A stretch of DNA of 64,000 nucleotides from CAWEPK01 sp963835595 (lineage in GTDB: Bacteria > Desulfobacterota > Syntrophorhabdia > Syntrophorhabdales > WCHB1-27), in the NCBI GenBank assembly GCA_963835595.1, contig CAWIGL010000001.1, forward strand, positions 77,665-141,664. The letters are read 5' to 3'. Shown here piece by piece: positions 43,839-53,825 of this stretch. Positions within the stretch are counted from its first letter, which is position 1; every line of letters begins with the position of its first letter. The notes below the pieces were generated by a model. The model had not been told where the DNA came from. It ran no database searches and saw only the letters and a list, made by a program, of their open reading frames with translations. The position numbers and the translations under genes are program-made.

Positions 43839-46570
43839 ATGGCCGTCATCTACATAGATAAAAGACCATACGAGGCGAAGGAGGGGGAGAACCTCCTGAG
43901 CACGTGCCTCGGCCTGGGGTTCGACCTGCCCTACTTCTGCTGGCACCCCGCCCTTCATTCCATAGGCGCCTGCCGCCAGTGCGCAGTGAAGCAGTTCAGG
44001 GACGAAAACGACACCGCCGGCCGGATCGTCATGGCCTGCATGACGCCCGTCGAGAAGGGGATGCGCATCTCCATCGACGACCCGGAGGCGAGGCGCTTTC
44101 GGGCGGGCGTCATCGAGTGGATGATGACGAACCACCCCCACGACTGCCCGGTATGCGACGAGGGTGGCGAATGCCACCTCCAGGACATGACGGTGATGAC
44201 GGGACACTCGTACCGCAGGTATCGCGGCAAAAAGCGGACCTACCGCAGCCAGGACCTCGGGCCCTTCATCACGCACGAGATGAACAGGTGCATCGCGTGC
44301 TACAGGTGCACGCGGTTTTACAACGATTACGCGGGCGGCCGGGACTTCGGCGCGTTCGCATCGCGCAACCGCGTCTTTTTCGGCCGCTCCGCCCCGGGCG
44401 CGCTCGAAAGCCCCTTCGCAGGCAACCTCGCGGAGGTCTGTCCCACGGGCGTCTTCGACGACAAGCCCTTCTCCCGCCACTATACACGGAAGTGGGACCT
44501 CCGCACGGCCCCTTCCGTCTGCGTCCATTGCGGCCTGGGGTGCAACACGATCCCCGGCGAGCGCTACGGCAGCCTGCGGCGCGTCCGCAACAGGTATAAC
44601 GGCGCGGTCAACGGCTATTTCCTCTGCGACAGGGGGCGCTACGGCTACGGGTTCGTCAACGGCGACAGGCGCATCGCCGAGGCCGCGCATAAGGCGTGAG
44701 AAGGCGGAGGGCCTTTACCCCGTTGCGCCTGATGAGGCGGTGCGCATTGTCGCTGAAATGCTCGCGTCAGCGCAGCGCGTGATCGGCATCGGCTCCCCAA
44801 GGGCGTCCCTGGAAGCGAATTTCGCCCTGCGGACGCTCGTTAGTCCCGATAATTTTTATGCGGGCGTCGCCGAAGAGGAAAGGAAATGCGTCGCCCTTGC
44901 CGTTGACCTGATGAAGCGGGATGGCGCGCTTATCCCGACCCTTTCCGATATCGCCCGGTGCGACGCGGTGCTCGTCCTCGGCGAGGACATATCGAATACG
45001 GCCCCCCTACTGCACTTGCAGGTATTGCAGTCGCAGCGCCTTGCGGCAGTCGAGGCTGCCGCGCGGTTCCATATACACCCACTGGGACGACACGGCCGTG
45101 CGGGTGGCGGCAGGCGGCGCGCGCGGGGCCGCTCTTCGTCGCAACGACGGGCGCGACGGACCTGGACGGACCGCGCGACGGCCGTCGTTCCGCTCGCCCC
45201 CGGCAGGCATCGCCCGCACGGGCTTCGCGCATCGCCCACCTCATCGACCCCGGTGCGCCACCCGTGACAAACCTTGGCCCTTCGGCCTCGACATTCGCGT
45301 CGTCGGTAGCTTCAGTCCTTTCGGCGGCAAAGCGGCCCGTCGTGATTGCGGGCGCAGGGAGCCGCGACGCAAGCGTGATGGAGGCCGCCGCGAATATCGC
45401 AACTGCCTTGCGCAGGGCTGGCAAAGAGGCGTATTTGTGCCTTGTCGTCCCCGAATGCAACAGCGCAGGTCTTGCCCTTATGACCGGCAAGGGCCTTGCC
45501 GAGGCGCTGGATGCAGCAGAAGACGAAAGCGATGCGGTCGCCGTCGTCCTTGAGAACGACCTTTACAGGCGCATGGATGGGCAAGGCGTCGAGCGCTTCT
45601 TTGCCGCCTTCAGGCGGGTGATAGCCATCGACCACCGTACCACCGTACGCTCCTTACGAGCCGATGCTGCGCTGCCCGCCGCCACCTTCGCGGAAGGGGA
45701 CGGGACGTTCATCAATAACGAAGGCAGGGCGCAGCGCGCCTTCCGCGTATTCATGCCGGCCGGCGACGGTCCGTGAAAGCTGGCGATGGATCAAGGACGT
45801 GATGGCCCACATGGGGCGGCCGGAGGCCGCGGCCTGGACGGACCTGGACGCCCTGCTCTCCCGCATGGCCGAGGCGCTGCCCGTCCTCGCAGGGGCGCGC
45901 ATCGCGGCCCCGCCCTGCCTCGTTCAGGATAGCAGGCATGAAGATCGCCCGCGAGGCATCGCGCTACAGCGGAAGGACGGCGATGGACGCGGACAGGAAC
46001 ATCCGCGAAGCCGATGCCGCCGGCCGACCCCGACACGCCCCTTCACCTTCTCGATGGAGGGCTACCAGGGCGTGCCGCCTTCGGCCCTTATACCCCGCTT
46101 CTGCGCGCCAGGCTGGAACTCGCCGCAGGCAGTGAACAAGTTCCAGCAGGAGATCGGCGGCGCCTTGCGCGGCGGCGACCCCGGCGTGAGGCTCTTCGAG
46201 GCGTACAAAGAAAACCCGGACAATCGCCTATTTCGGGGACGTCCCGCAGCCTTTCCTCCCGAAAGACGGCCTCTTTCTCGTCGTGCCCTTCTACCACGTA
46301 TTCGGCTCGGACGAGATGTCCGTCCTGACGCCGGAGGTAAGGGAGCGCACGCCTCGTCCGTACATCGCCCTGTCGCAAAAGGACATGGCGCGCCTGCGCC
46401 TTGTTGACGGGGGGGCTGCCGTCCTCACCGCCGGCGGATTCTCTTTCAGGCTCCCCGCGAAGGCGCACCCTGAGCTTCCCTCCGGCGTCGCCGGCTTGCC
46501 GTGCGGCGTGCCCGACGCGCCCGTCCTCGACTTCCCGGCATGGGCGCGGGTCGAAAAGGCGGCGCCATGA
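43839..46570 (+). CDS. nuoG: NADH-quinone oxidoreductase subunit G, multiply frameshifted
   Basis: NuoG is the large iron-sulfur subunit of the NADH module. The intact first part (43839 to about 44697) holds the 2Fe-2S cysteines (YFCWHPALHSIGACRQCAV and MACMTP), the His-ligated cluster (HDCPVCDEGGECHLQDM), CIACYRCTRFYND with EVCPTGVF and a further CVHCGLGCN. After it the reading moves through at least six frames: VIGIGSPRASLEANFALRTL, PVVIAGAGSRDASVMEAAAN, ATFAEGDGTFINNEGRAQRA, MKIAREASRYSG, VPFYHVFGSDEMSVLTPEV and the end at 46570. The NuoG-like molybdopterin-fold content is continuous across frames, so errors in the sequence are the likely cause. Confidence 0.88.
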
Positions 46571-47523
46571 CGCACACCCTCGTCCACCTCATCGTTGTCT
46601 GCGGGGTCATAGCCGCCGTGCTCGCCATAGCAGCGAACCTCATCTGGCTTGAGCGCAGGCTCCTCGGCCTTTTCCAGGACCGCTACGGCCCCAACCGGGT
46701 CGGCCCCTTCGGCATCCTGCAGCCCGTCGCCGACATGGTCAAGATCTTCTTCAAAGAAGATTGGATACCGCCGTTTGCCGACAGGCCCGTCTTCGTCATC
46801 GCCCCTGCGGTGATCGTTGTGACGGTCCTCATGGGCTTCGCCGTCGTGCCGTTCGCGCAGGGTTTGGCGGTGGTCAGGCTCAACGTTGGCCTCCTCTTTT
46901 TCCTCGCCTTTTCATCTTTGGGCGTTTACAGCGTCGCCCTGGCAGGCTGGTCGTCGGGCAACAAGTACGCCCTCCTCGGCGCGCTGCGCGGCGTCGCCCA
47001 GATGCTGAGCTACGAGGTCTTCATGGGACTGTCGCTGGTGGGCGTCGTGATGCTCGCAGGCTCCTTCGACCTGTCCGCCATAGTCGAGGCGCAGAGGCGC
47101 GTCTGGTTTGTCATACCCCAGGTGGTCGGCTTCGCCGCCTTCCTCGTGGGCGGCATCGCGGAGACGCGGCGGCTCCCCTTCGACCTCCCGGAGGCGGAGG
47201 CAGAGCTGGTGGCGGGCTACCATACGGAGTATTCCTCGCTCAAATTCGGCATGTTCTTCGTAGGCGAATACATGGGCGTCACCCTCGTCAGCGCGTTCAT
47301 AACGGTCCTTTTCTTCGGCGGATGGCGCGGCCCTTTCTTGCCCGGCATCGTCTGGTTCTTCATAAAGACCTTCGCCTTCGTCTGTCTTTTCATCCTGCTG
47401 CGGGCGGCGCTGGCGAGGCCCCGGTACGACCAGCTCATGGCGCTCGCCTGGAAGGTCCTTTTGCCCGTGTCGCTCGCCAACCTTCTGGCGACTGCGGCGA
47501 TAACCCTTGCGTTTTTCCGCTGA
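46567..47523 (+). CDS. nuoH: NADH-quinone oxidoreductase subunit H
   Basis: NuoH is the 8-helix membrane subunit that forms part of the quinone tunnel. The 318-residue protein has QDRYGPNRVGPFGILQPVAD, the conserved loop RRLPFDLPEAEAELVAGYHT, then EYSSLKFGMFFVGEYMG. The start is the ATG at 46567, overlapping the nuoG stop. Confidence 0.95.
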   Translation: MTHTLVHLIVVCGVIAAVLAIAANLIWLERRLLGLFQDRYGPNRVGPFGILQPVADMVKIFFKEDWIPPFADRPVFVIAPAVIVVTVLMGFAVVPFAQGLAVVRLNVGLLFFLAFSSLGVYSVALAGWSSGNKYALLGALRGVAQMLSYEVFMGLSLVGVVMLAGSFDLSAIVEAQRRVWFVIPQVVGFAAFLVGGIAETRRLPFDLPEAEAELVAGYHTEYSSLKFGMFFVGEYMGVTLVSAFITVLFFGGWRGPFLPGIVWFFIKTFAFVCLFILLRAALARPRYDQLMALAWKVLLPVSLANLLATAAITLAFFR

Positions 47524-47529
47524 GGGAGC

Positions 47530-48045
47530 ATGTGGAGCATACTTAAGACCCTCGTCCTCGTTTTCCGCCACGCCTTTTTCAGGCGCAGGACGGTCGAGTA
47601 CCCCGACGTCCGGCCCGTTCTGCCGGCGCGCTGGCGGGGCAGGATCGTCCTTACGCGCGACCCGTCCGGGGCCGAGCGGTGCGTCGCCTGCTACCTCTGC
47701 GCTGCGGCCTGCCCGGTGGACTGCATCGCGCTACAGGCAGCGGAAAGGGAGGACGGCCGGCGCTACCCCGCGTTTTTCCGCATCAACTTCTCAAGGTGCA
47801 TCTTCTGCGGCTTTTGCGAGGAGGCATGCCCGACGTATGCGATCCAGCTCACGCCGGACTTCGAGATGGGCGAATGGCGGCGCTCCGACCTCGTCTACGA
47901 GAAGGAAGACCTGCTGATCGACGGGCCGGGAAAGTACCACGATTACGATTTCTACCGGGTGGCGGGCGTCACAATCGGCGGCAAGGCGGCGGGAGAGGGC
48001 GGGCAGGACGAGCCGCCTGCCGATATCAAGGACCTTTTGCCGTGA
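47530..48045 (+). CDS. nuoI: NADH-quinone oxidoreductase subunit I
   Basis: The 171-residue ferredoxin-like subunit has two 4Fe-4S motifs, RCVACYLCAAACPVDC and RCIFCGFCEEACPTYAI, clusters N6a and N6b. An N-terminal amphipathic helix contacts the membrane arm. Confidence 0.95.
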   Translation: MWSILKTLVLVFRHAFFRRRTVEYPDVRPVLPARWRGRIVLTRDPSGAERCVACYLCAAACPVDCIALQAAEREDGRRYPAFFRINFSRCIFCGFCEEACPTYAIQLTPDFEMGEWRRSDLVYEKEDLLIDGPGKYHDYDFYRVAGVTIGGKAAGEGGQDEPPADIKDLLP

Positions 48046-48060
48046 GCGGGGGCGCCTAAA

Positions 48061-48601
48061 ATGGGCAGCTATGCGTTCTATATACCGGCAGCCGTAGCGA
48101 TAGCGGCGACCTTCATGGTCGTGACGAGCAGCGAATGCGATCCATGCCCTCCTCTACCTCGTCGTCTCGCTCCTCGCCGCCGCCGTCGTCCTCCTCGTCT
48201 TCGGCGCGCCCTTCGCGGCAGCGCTGGAGGTCATTATTTATGCGGGGGCCATCATGGTGCTCTTCGTCTTCGTCATCATGATCCTGGGCAGGGGGCCGCA
48301 CCGCAGGCACCCAGGGCCGCCCCCGGCCGCCTGGATCGGCCCCGGCGTCCTCGCTGCGATCTTGGCGGCGGAGCTAGCCTGGCTCGAAGCGGGTGGAGGC
48401 GCAACGGTGGGCACTGCGCAGGTTGCGCCGGCGGCGGTGGGGACGTCGCTCATGGGGCCGTATCTCCTAGGCCTGGAGCTTGCCTCCGTGCTGCTTCTGG
48501 TCGGTCTCGTCGGCGCGTTTCATCTTGGATACAGGTTAGGGGCGAAAGAGACGCCGGAGACGACGCCGGATAAGGCGCAAAACGACGGAGGCGGGCCATG
48601 A
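48061..48601 (+). CDS. nuoJ: NADH-quinone oxidoreductase subunit J, one frameshift
   Basis: NuoJ is a five-helix membrane subunit. The start MGSYAFYIPAAVAIAATFMV is followed, after a single shift near 48128, by NAIHALLYLVVSLLAAAVVL, ALEVIIYAGAIMVLFVFVIM (the signature helix of NuoJ) and later helices to the stop at 48601. No other damage is visible, so the shift looks like a sequence error. The last 4 bases overlap nuoK. Confidence 0.9.
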
Positions 48602-48921
48602 CGATGGGCGCACCGCTCCAGGTGCCTTTCGAGCACGCGATGATGTTCGCGGGCGTCCTATTGCTCCTCGGCCTAGCCGGGGTCATCGTGCGGCGGGACA
48701 CGATCTTTATACTGCTCTCCCTGGAGATCATGCTGAACGCTGCCGGCCTCGCCTTCGTGCTTGCGGCGGCGCGCTTCGCCGCGCCCGACGGCCAGGTGAT
48801 GTTCCTTTTCGTCCTCGCCGTAGCCGCCGCCGAGGTCTCCATAGGGCTTGCCCTCGTGCTGTGGCTTTACCACTATAAAAGGACCGTCGATATCGACAAG
48901 GCCCGCGACATGAGAGGATAG
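48598..48921 (+). CDS. nuoK: NADH-quinone oxidoreductase subunit K
   Basis: The 107-residue NuoK is a three-helix subunit with the conserved glutamates in the second and third helices (LLSLEIMLNAAGLAFVLAA and VLAVAAAEVSIGLALVLWLY). The start is the ATG at 48598. Confidence 0.95.
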   Translation: MTMGAPLQVPFEHAMMFAGVLLLLGLAGVIVRRDTIFILLSLEIMLNAAGLAFVLAAARFAAPDGQVMFLFVLAVAAAEVSIGLALVLWLYHYKRTVDIDKARDMRG

Positions 48922-48922
48922 C

Positions 48923-50827
48923 ATGGCAGACCTGTTGTGGCTCATCCCTGCACTGCCCCTTGCGGGCTTCCTGGCCCTCGTGCTTACTGGCCGGAGGCTC
49001 ACCGGCCGCGGCCCCGCCCTCGTCGGCTGCCTCTCCGTCGGCCTCGCAATGGCCGCCTCCTTCGCCGCCGCTGCCGCATTTCTCGCCTCTGCGCCGCCGG
49101 GCCATGCGATCACGAAAATGCTCTACACGTGGTTCAACGCGGGCGGGCTCGCGCCGTCTTTCGGGTTTTACCTCGACGGCCTCTCCCTGCTCATGGTCGT
49201 CGTCATCACCGTCGTCGCCTTCCTCATCCACATCTATTCTGCGGACTTCATGGCCGCAGATTCGAGCCTGCCGGTGGCGGAAGACGGCGAGGGCTACAGC
49301 CGCTTTTTCGCCTACATGAACCTTTTCGTGGGTTCGATGCTGGTGCTCGTCCTTGCGGACAACCTGTTGCTTCTCTATCTCGGATGGGAGGGCGTCGGCC
49401 TCTGCTCGTATCTTTTGATCGGCTTCTGGTACAAGGACCCTGCGAACGGGCGGGCTGCGGTCAAGGCGTTCGTCGTGACGCGCGTAGGCGACGCATCGCT
49501 GGCAGTCGGCCTCTTCATCATCGCGTGGGGGCTCGGCACCTTCGACATTCAGGAGGCCACTGCGAGGGCCGTGCATTTCTGGCCGGAAGGGTCGGGCGTG
49601 GCTATCGCGGCTGCCGCCCTGCTCCTCGGCGGGGCGGTCGGAAAGTCGGCCCAGCTCCCGCTCCAGACCTGGCTCCCCGACGCTATGGCAGGCCCCGCGC
49701 CCGTCTCCGCCCTTATCCATGCCGCGACGATGGTGACGGCCGGGGTCTACCTGATCGGCAGGACGCACGCGCTTTTCGCCCTCGCCCCGCCCGTGCTTAC
49801 CGCCGTTGCCGTCATAGGTGCGGCTACGCTCCTGATAGCGGGGGCGAGCGCCCTCGTCCAGAAGGACATAAAGCGCATCCTCGCCTATTCGACGATGAGC
49901 CAGGTGGGGTACATGTTCTGCGCCCTGGGCGTAGGCGCGTGGTCGGCCGCCTTCTTCCACTTCATGACCCACGCCTTCTTCAAGGCCCTCTTGTTCATGT
50001 CTGCGGGCGTCGTCATAAAGGCCCTCGACAACGAGCACGACATCTTCAAGATGGGCGGCCTGCGCACGCGCCAGCCGTCCGCGTACCGGGGCTTTTTGGT
50101 CGGCGCGGCATCGCTTGCGGCGCTGCCTTATCTGACCGCAGGGTTCTACAGCAAGGACATGATCCTCGACGCGCTCCTCACCTCCCCGGCCGGCGGCGGC
50201 TGGCTTTGGGCCGCCGGGCTTCTCGGGGCCTTCCTGACATCCCTCTACGCGTTCCGCGCCGTCTTCGTCGTCTTCTTTGGCGAGGGCCGGGGCGCTCCCG
50301 CCGGGCAGCCCGGCCCGTTGATGGGCGCGCCACTTTTCGTCCTTTCGATCTTCTCCATCACGGCAGGCTGGCTGCTACCCAACGGCTTTGGCGGCCCGTT
50401 CCTTGCCGGTCTTTTCGGCAGCCTCCCGGTCGGCGCGGCGGGCGCGGGGCGGACAGGCTTTTTTGCGGCCATCGCACCGCCTCTCGTCGCAGTCGCAGGC
50501 GTCGTCCTGTCCGGCCTGCTCTATATCGCGCTGCCGAGGACGCGGAAGGCACTGACGGGCAGCCGTCGCGGCGAGGCGGTCAACCGCTTCCTTTTTTCGG
50601 GCTGGGGGTTCGACCGGCTTTACGGCTGCCTCTTCGTGACGCCCTTCATTTGGCTTGCGCGGGTCAACAGGTCGGACATCATCGATTTCCCTTACCGCGT
50701 CCTCGGCCTGATCGCGGAATTCTCATCGCGCGGCCTTTCCCTCACCCAGTCGGGGAAGGTCCGCTGGTACGCGGCAGCCGTCGCCCTCGGCGGGGCGGTC
50801 TTCCTGGGACTGGCGGTGCTCCTGTGA
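48923..50827 (+). CDS. nuoL: NADH-quinone oxidoreductase subunit L
   Basis: The 634-residue NuoL is the distal antiporter-like proton pump with the long lateral helix. Motifs are FMNLFVGSMLVLVLADNLLL, YLGWEGVGLCSYLLIGFWY, KSAQLPLQTWLPDAMAGP, PVSALIHAATMVTAGVYLI and LIAGASALVQKDIKRILAYS. The end overlaps the GTG start of nuoM (GTGA). Confidence 0.96.
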   Translation: MADLLWLIPALPLAGFLALVLTGRRLTGRGPALVGCLSVGLAMAASFAAAAAFLASAPPGHAITKMLYTWFNAGGLAPSFGFYLDGLSLLMVVVITVVAFLIHIYSADFMAADSSLPVAEDGEGYSRFFAYMNLFVGSMLVLVLADNLLLLYLGWEGVGLCSYLLIGFWYKDPANGRAAVKAFVVTRVGDASLAVGLFIIAWGLGTFDIQEATARAVHFWPEGSGVAIAAAALLLGGAVGKSAQLPLQTWLPDAMAGPAPVSALIHAATMVTAGVYLIGRTHALFALAPPVLTAVAVIGAATLLIAGASALVQKDIKRILAYSTMSQVGYMFCALGVGAWSAAFFHFMTHAFFKALLFMSAGVVIKALDNEHDIFKMGGLRTRQPSAYRGFLVGAASLAALPYLTAGFYSKDMILDALLTSPAGGGWLWAAGLLGAFLTSLYAFRAVFVVFFGEGRGAPAGQPGPLMGAPLFVLSIFSITAGWLLPNGFGGPFLAGLFGSLPVGAAGAGRTGFFAAIAPPLVAVAGVVLSGLLYIALPRTRKALTGSRRGEAVNRFLFSGWGFDRLYGCLFVTPFIWLARVNRSDIIDFPYRVLGLIAEFSSRGLSLTQSGKVRWYAAAVALGGAVFLGLAVLL

Positions 50828-52374
50828 TACTCGTCGCCATCGTCTTCGTCCCTGTTGCTGCTGGTCTGGCCGCCTGGCTCTCCGAGCGGATAAGCGGCAG
50901 GCTCCCCCGCGTAATCTCCCTGGCCGGCTTCATTATCGATTTCATGCTTGTCGCATGGCTCTGGAGGGATGCATCGCTCGCGCCGTCCGGGGCAGGCCCG
51001 TGGGTCGCCTCGTTCAGGGCTGCCTGGCATCCTCTTCCGGCAGTCAGCTTCTACCTGGCCGCGGACGGGATCAGCCTCGTCCTTCTGGCCCTGACGGCAT
51101 TTTTGGGCTGCATGGCCGCAGCCGCATCGTGGAACGAGACCACGGAAAGGACGGGCTTCTTCCACCTCTGCCTCTCGTGGACGGTCGCGGGCGTCGCGGG
51201 CGTATTCTGCGCCCTCGACCTTTTCCTGTTCTACTTCGCCTGGGAACTGATGCTCGTGCCGATGTATTTCCTTATCGCGCTGTGGGGCCACGAGGACCGC
51301 TTCCGGGCGGCAGTCAAGTTCTTCATCTTTACGCAGGTGAGCGGCCTCCTCATGCTGGCCGCCATCCTCGGCCTATATTTCGCGCACGTGGGCGCGGGGC
51401 GTGTGCCGACCTTCGATTACCAGGTGCTTTTCACTGCGCCCCTTTCCCCTTCCGTCGCCCTGCTCGTGCAGGCAGGTTTTCTGGCCGCCTTTCTCGTGAA
51501 GCTCCCCGCCGTCCCGTTCCACACGTGGCTGCCCGACGCCCACACGCAGGCGCCGACCGCAGGCAGCGTAGTCCTCGCGGGCCTCCTTTTGAAAACGGGC
51601 GCGTACGGGATCATCCGCTTCTCGGTCCCCCTCTTCGGCCAGGCCGGCGGGCAGCCCGCGTTCCTTCTGGCGGCGCTGGGCGTAGCGGGCATACTCTACG
51701 GCGCGCTCCTCGCCTTCGGCCAGAACGACGTGAAACGGCTCGTCGCCTACACGAGCGTCAGCCACATGGGGTTCGTCCTCACGGGCATCGTCCTCGGCAG
51801 CGGGGTCGCCTTCCAGGGGGCGATGATCCAGATCGTCTCCCACGGCCTCTCGACGGGCGCCCTCTTCGTCATGGCGGGGATCCTCCAGGAGCGTCTGCAA
51901 ACGCGCGACATGGGCCGCATGGGGGGCCTCTGGACGGAGGCGCCGCGCATGGGCGGCGTGTCGATGTTCTTCGCCCTCGCCTCGATGGGCCTGCCCGGTA
52001 TAGGCAACTTCATCGGTGAATTCCTGGTAGTCCTCGGGGCGTACCGGGTAAGCCCCGCCCTGGCGGTCTTCGCCTCCGCAGGCTTCATATTCTCGACGGC
52101 CTACTCCCTGCGGCTAGTCCACCGGATCTTCTTCGGGGAGCGCAAAGACGCACTACGGCGCGTCTCCGACCTGTCGGGCCGCGAGACTGCCGTCATGCTC
52201 CTTATGCTCCTGCCCCTCTTGTGGCTCGGCCTTGCGCCGCAGGCGGTGATCGACAAGGTAAAGGGCGGCGGCGGGACCGTCCAGGCAGCAGCGAAAGACG
52301 GCCGTCCGGCCAGGCACGCACCGGGCGCCGCCTGGGATGCGCGCGGCGCGGGAGGAACAGGAGGGGCGCGATGA
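50824..52374 (+). CDS. nuoM: NADH-quinone oxidoreductase subunit M
   Basis: The 516-residue antiporter-like subunit starts at GTG 50824, overlapping the nuoL stop. It has LFYFAWELMLVPMYFLIALW, LPAVPFHTWLPDAHTQAPTA, GAYGIIRFSVPLF and VKRLVAYTSVSHMGFVLTG. The C-terminus carries an unusual Ala/Gly-rich tail (GGGGTVQAAAKDGRPARHAP). Its last bases overlap nuoN (ATGA). Confidence 0.95.
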   Translation: MILVAIVFVPVAAGLAAWLSERISGRLPRVISLAGFIIDFMLVAWLWRDASLAPSGAGPWVASFRAAWHPLPAVSFYLAADGISLVLLALTAFLGCMAAAASWNETTERTGFFHLCLSWTVAGVAGVFCALDLFLFYFAWELMLVPMYFLIALWGHEDRFRAAVKFFIFTQVSGLLMLAAILGLYFAHVGAGRVPTFDYQVLFTAPLSPSVALLVQAGFLAAFLVKLPAVPFHTWLPDAHTQAPTAGSVVLAGLLLKTGAYGIIRFSVPLFGQAGGQPAFLLAALGVAGILYGALLAFGQNDVKRLVAYTSVSHMGFVLTGIVLGSGVAFQGAMIQIVSHGLSTGALFVMAGILQERLQTRDMGRMGGLWTEAPRMGGVSMFFALASMGLPGIGNFIGEFLVVLGAYRVSPALAVFASAGFIFSTAYSLRLVHRIFFGERKDALRRVSDLSGRETAVMLLMLLPLLWLGLAPQAVIDKVKGGGGTVQAAAKDGRPARHAPGAAWDARGAGGTGGAR

Positions 52375-53810
52375 GCCGCCTCCTGCCCGTCCTGCCGATG
52401 GCTGCGCTCGTCTGCGGTCTCGCCCTCGCCATGATCGTCATTGCGATAAGGCGCAGCCACGGGGCGACCTTCTGCATCGCCCTTGGAGCGATACTTGCGG
52501 CAGGCGCGTGCCTCCTCTGCCTCGGCTTGTCCGTGCCCGTCGCCGGCGGCCCGCTTTTTATCGCAGACGGATTCGCCCTCTTCTATGCGGCGCTCGTCCT
52601 TGCGGCAGGCGCAGCCGTCGCCATACTCGCCTTCGGCTACCTCAAAGGGCGCAGCGTGCGGCCGGAGGAGTTCTACTTGCTCCTTCTGGGGGCGCTGACA
52701 GGGGCGCTCGCGCTTGTCGGCTCATGCCACTTCGCCTCGTTTTTCCTGGGGGTCGAAGTCCTCTCCGTCTCGCTTTACGGCCTGATCGCCTATCCGCGCT
52801 CCGATGCGCGGCAGACGGAGGGGGCGATCAAGTACCTAGTCCTCTCCGGCGCGTCGTCGGCCCTTTTGCTTTACGGCATGGCCCTCGTTTACGGGGTCAC
52901 GGGGACTATGTCATTCCCCGCCCTGTTTCAGGCGATGGGGCGGCTAACCGGGGGTCAGGCCGCGTGCGGCGCCGGGATGGCCCTCATCGTCATAGGGGTG
53001 GGGTTCAAGCTGGGGGTCGTGCCTTTTCACATGTGGACGCCCGATGTCTATGAAGGCGCGCCCGTCCCCGTGACGGCATTCATCGCAACGGCGTCCAAGG
53101 GCGCGGTCTTCGCCCTCGTGATGCGCTATTTCTCAGCAAGCGCGCTTTCCGGCCTGCCGCATATCTTCGCAGCCTTCGGCGTCATCGCCGTCGCTTCCAT
53201 GCTCATCGGGAACCTCCTCGCCCTCTTCCAGACGAACATAAAGCGGCTCCTCGCCTACTCATCGATAGCCCATTTCGGGTATCTCCTCATTGCCTTCATG
53301 TCGGCAGGCACGTATAGGACCGCAGCCGTCACGTTCTATCTCGTCGCCTATTTCGTTACGATGCTCGGCGCTTTCAGCGTCATGACGGTCCTGTCCGGAA
53401 AAGAGCGGGACGCGGAGAGGATGGAGGACTACGAGGGGCTTTTCTACAGGCGGCCGTACCTCGCCGGGGCCTTCATATTACAGTTGCTTTCCCTTGCCGG
53501 GATGCCTCTCACGGCCGGATTTATCGGGAAGGTCTACGTAGTCGCAGCCGGGGTCGATTCGGCCCTCCGGCTGCCCGTAGCGGCCCTGATAGCGGGAAGC
53601 GGGATCAGCCTTTTTTATTATCTGCGCGTCATCGCCGCCCTTTTCCGCAGACCCGCCGCTGCCCCGGCCGCCCAGGCCCCCGCCCTGCCGCCCGGCCCGT
53701 TGGGCGCCCGCATAATGACGGCCGCCCTTTTTGTCCTGCTCGTCTGGTGGGGCATCTACCCCGGCCCGATACTCGCAGTCATCGGCCTCATAAAACCGGG
53801 CGCGCCGTAG
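52371..53810 (+). CDS. nuoN: NADH-quinone oxidoreductase subunit N
   Basis: The 479-residue antiporter-like subunit has FASFFLGVEVLSVSLYGLIA, GVGFKLGVVPFHMWTPDVYE, FIATASKGAVFALVMRYF, QTNIKRLLAYSSIAHFGYLL and SLAGMPLTAGFIGKVYV. It is the last gene of the nuo operon and meets the DUF4384 gene tail to tail with 15 bases between. Confidence 0.95.
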   Translation: MSRLLPVLPMAALVCGLALAMIVIAIRRSHGATFCIALGAILAAGACLLCLGLSVPVAGGPLFIADGFALFYAALVLAAGAAVAILAFGYLKGRSVRPEEFYLLLLGALTGALALVGSCHFASFFLGVEVLSVSLYGLIAYPRSDARQTEGAIKYLVLSGASSALLLYGMALVYGVTGTMSFPALFQAMGRLTGGQAACGAGMALIVIGVGFKLGVVPFHMWTPDVYEGAPVPVTAFIATASKGAVFALVMRYFSASALSGLPHIFAAFGVIAVASMLIGNLLALFQTNIKRLLAYSSIAHFGYLLIAFMSAGTYRTAAVTFYLVAYFVTMLGAFSVMTVLSGKERDAERMEDYEGLFYRRPYLAGAFILQLLSLAGMPLTAGFIGKVYVVAAGVDSALRLPVAALIAGSGISLFYYLRVIAALFRRPAAAPAAQAPALPPGPLGARIMTAALFVLLVWWGIYPGPILAVIGLIKPGAP

Positions 53811-53825
53811 GCGTTTTGCGCGCCT

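Noticed and set aside
42993..44690. Long open frame on the minus strand across nuoF-nuoG
   Set aside because: It is antisense to strongly conserved nuo genes and its translation is Arg/Val/Asp-rich noise typical of high-GC shadows.
48728..50038. 436-residue minus-strand frame opposite nuoK-nuoL
   Set aside because: Antisense to conserved genes, with biased His/Arg/Glu composition and no motifs.
48937..50823. Open frame continuous with nuoM running through nuoL in another frame
   Set aside because: nuoL is intact in its own frame with all family motifs; the extension upstream of nuoM GTG 50824 is a shadow.
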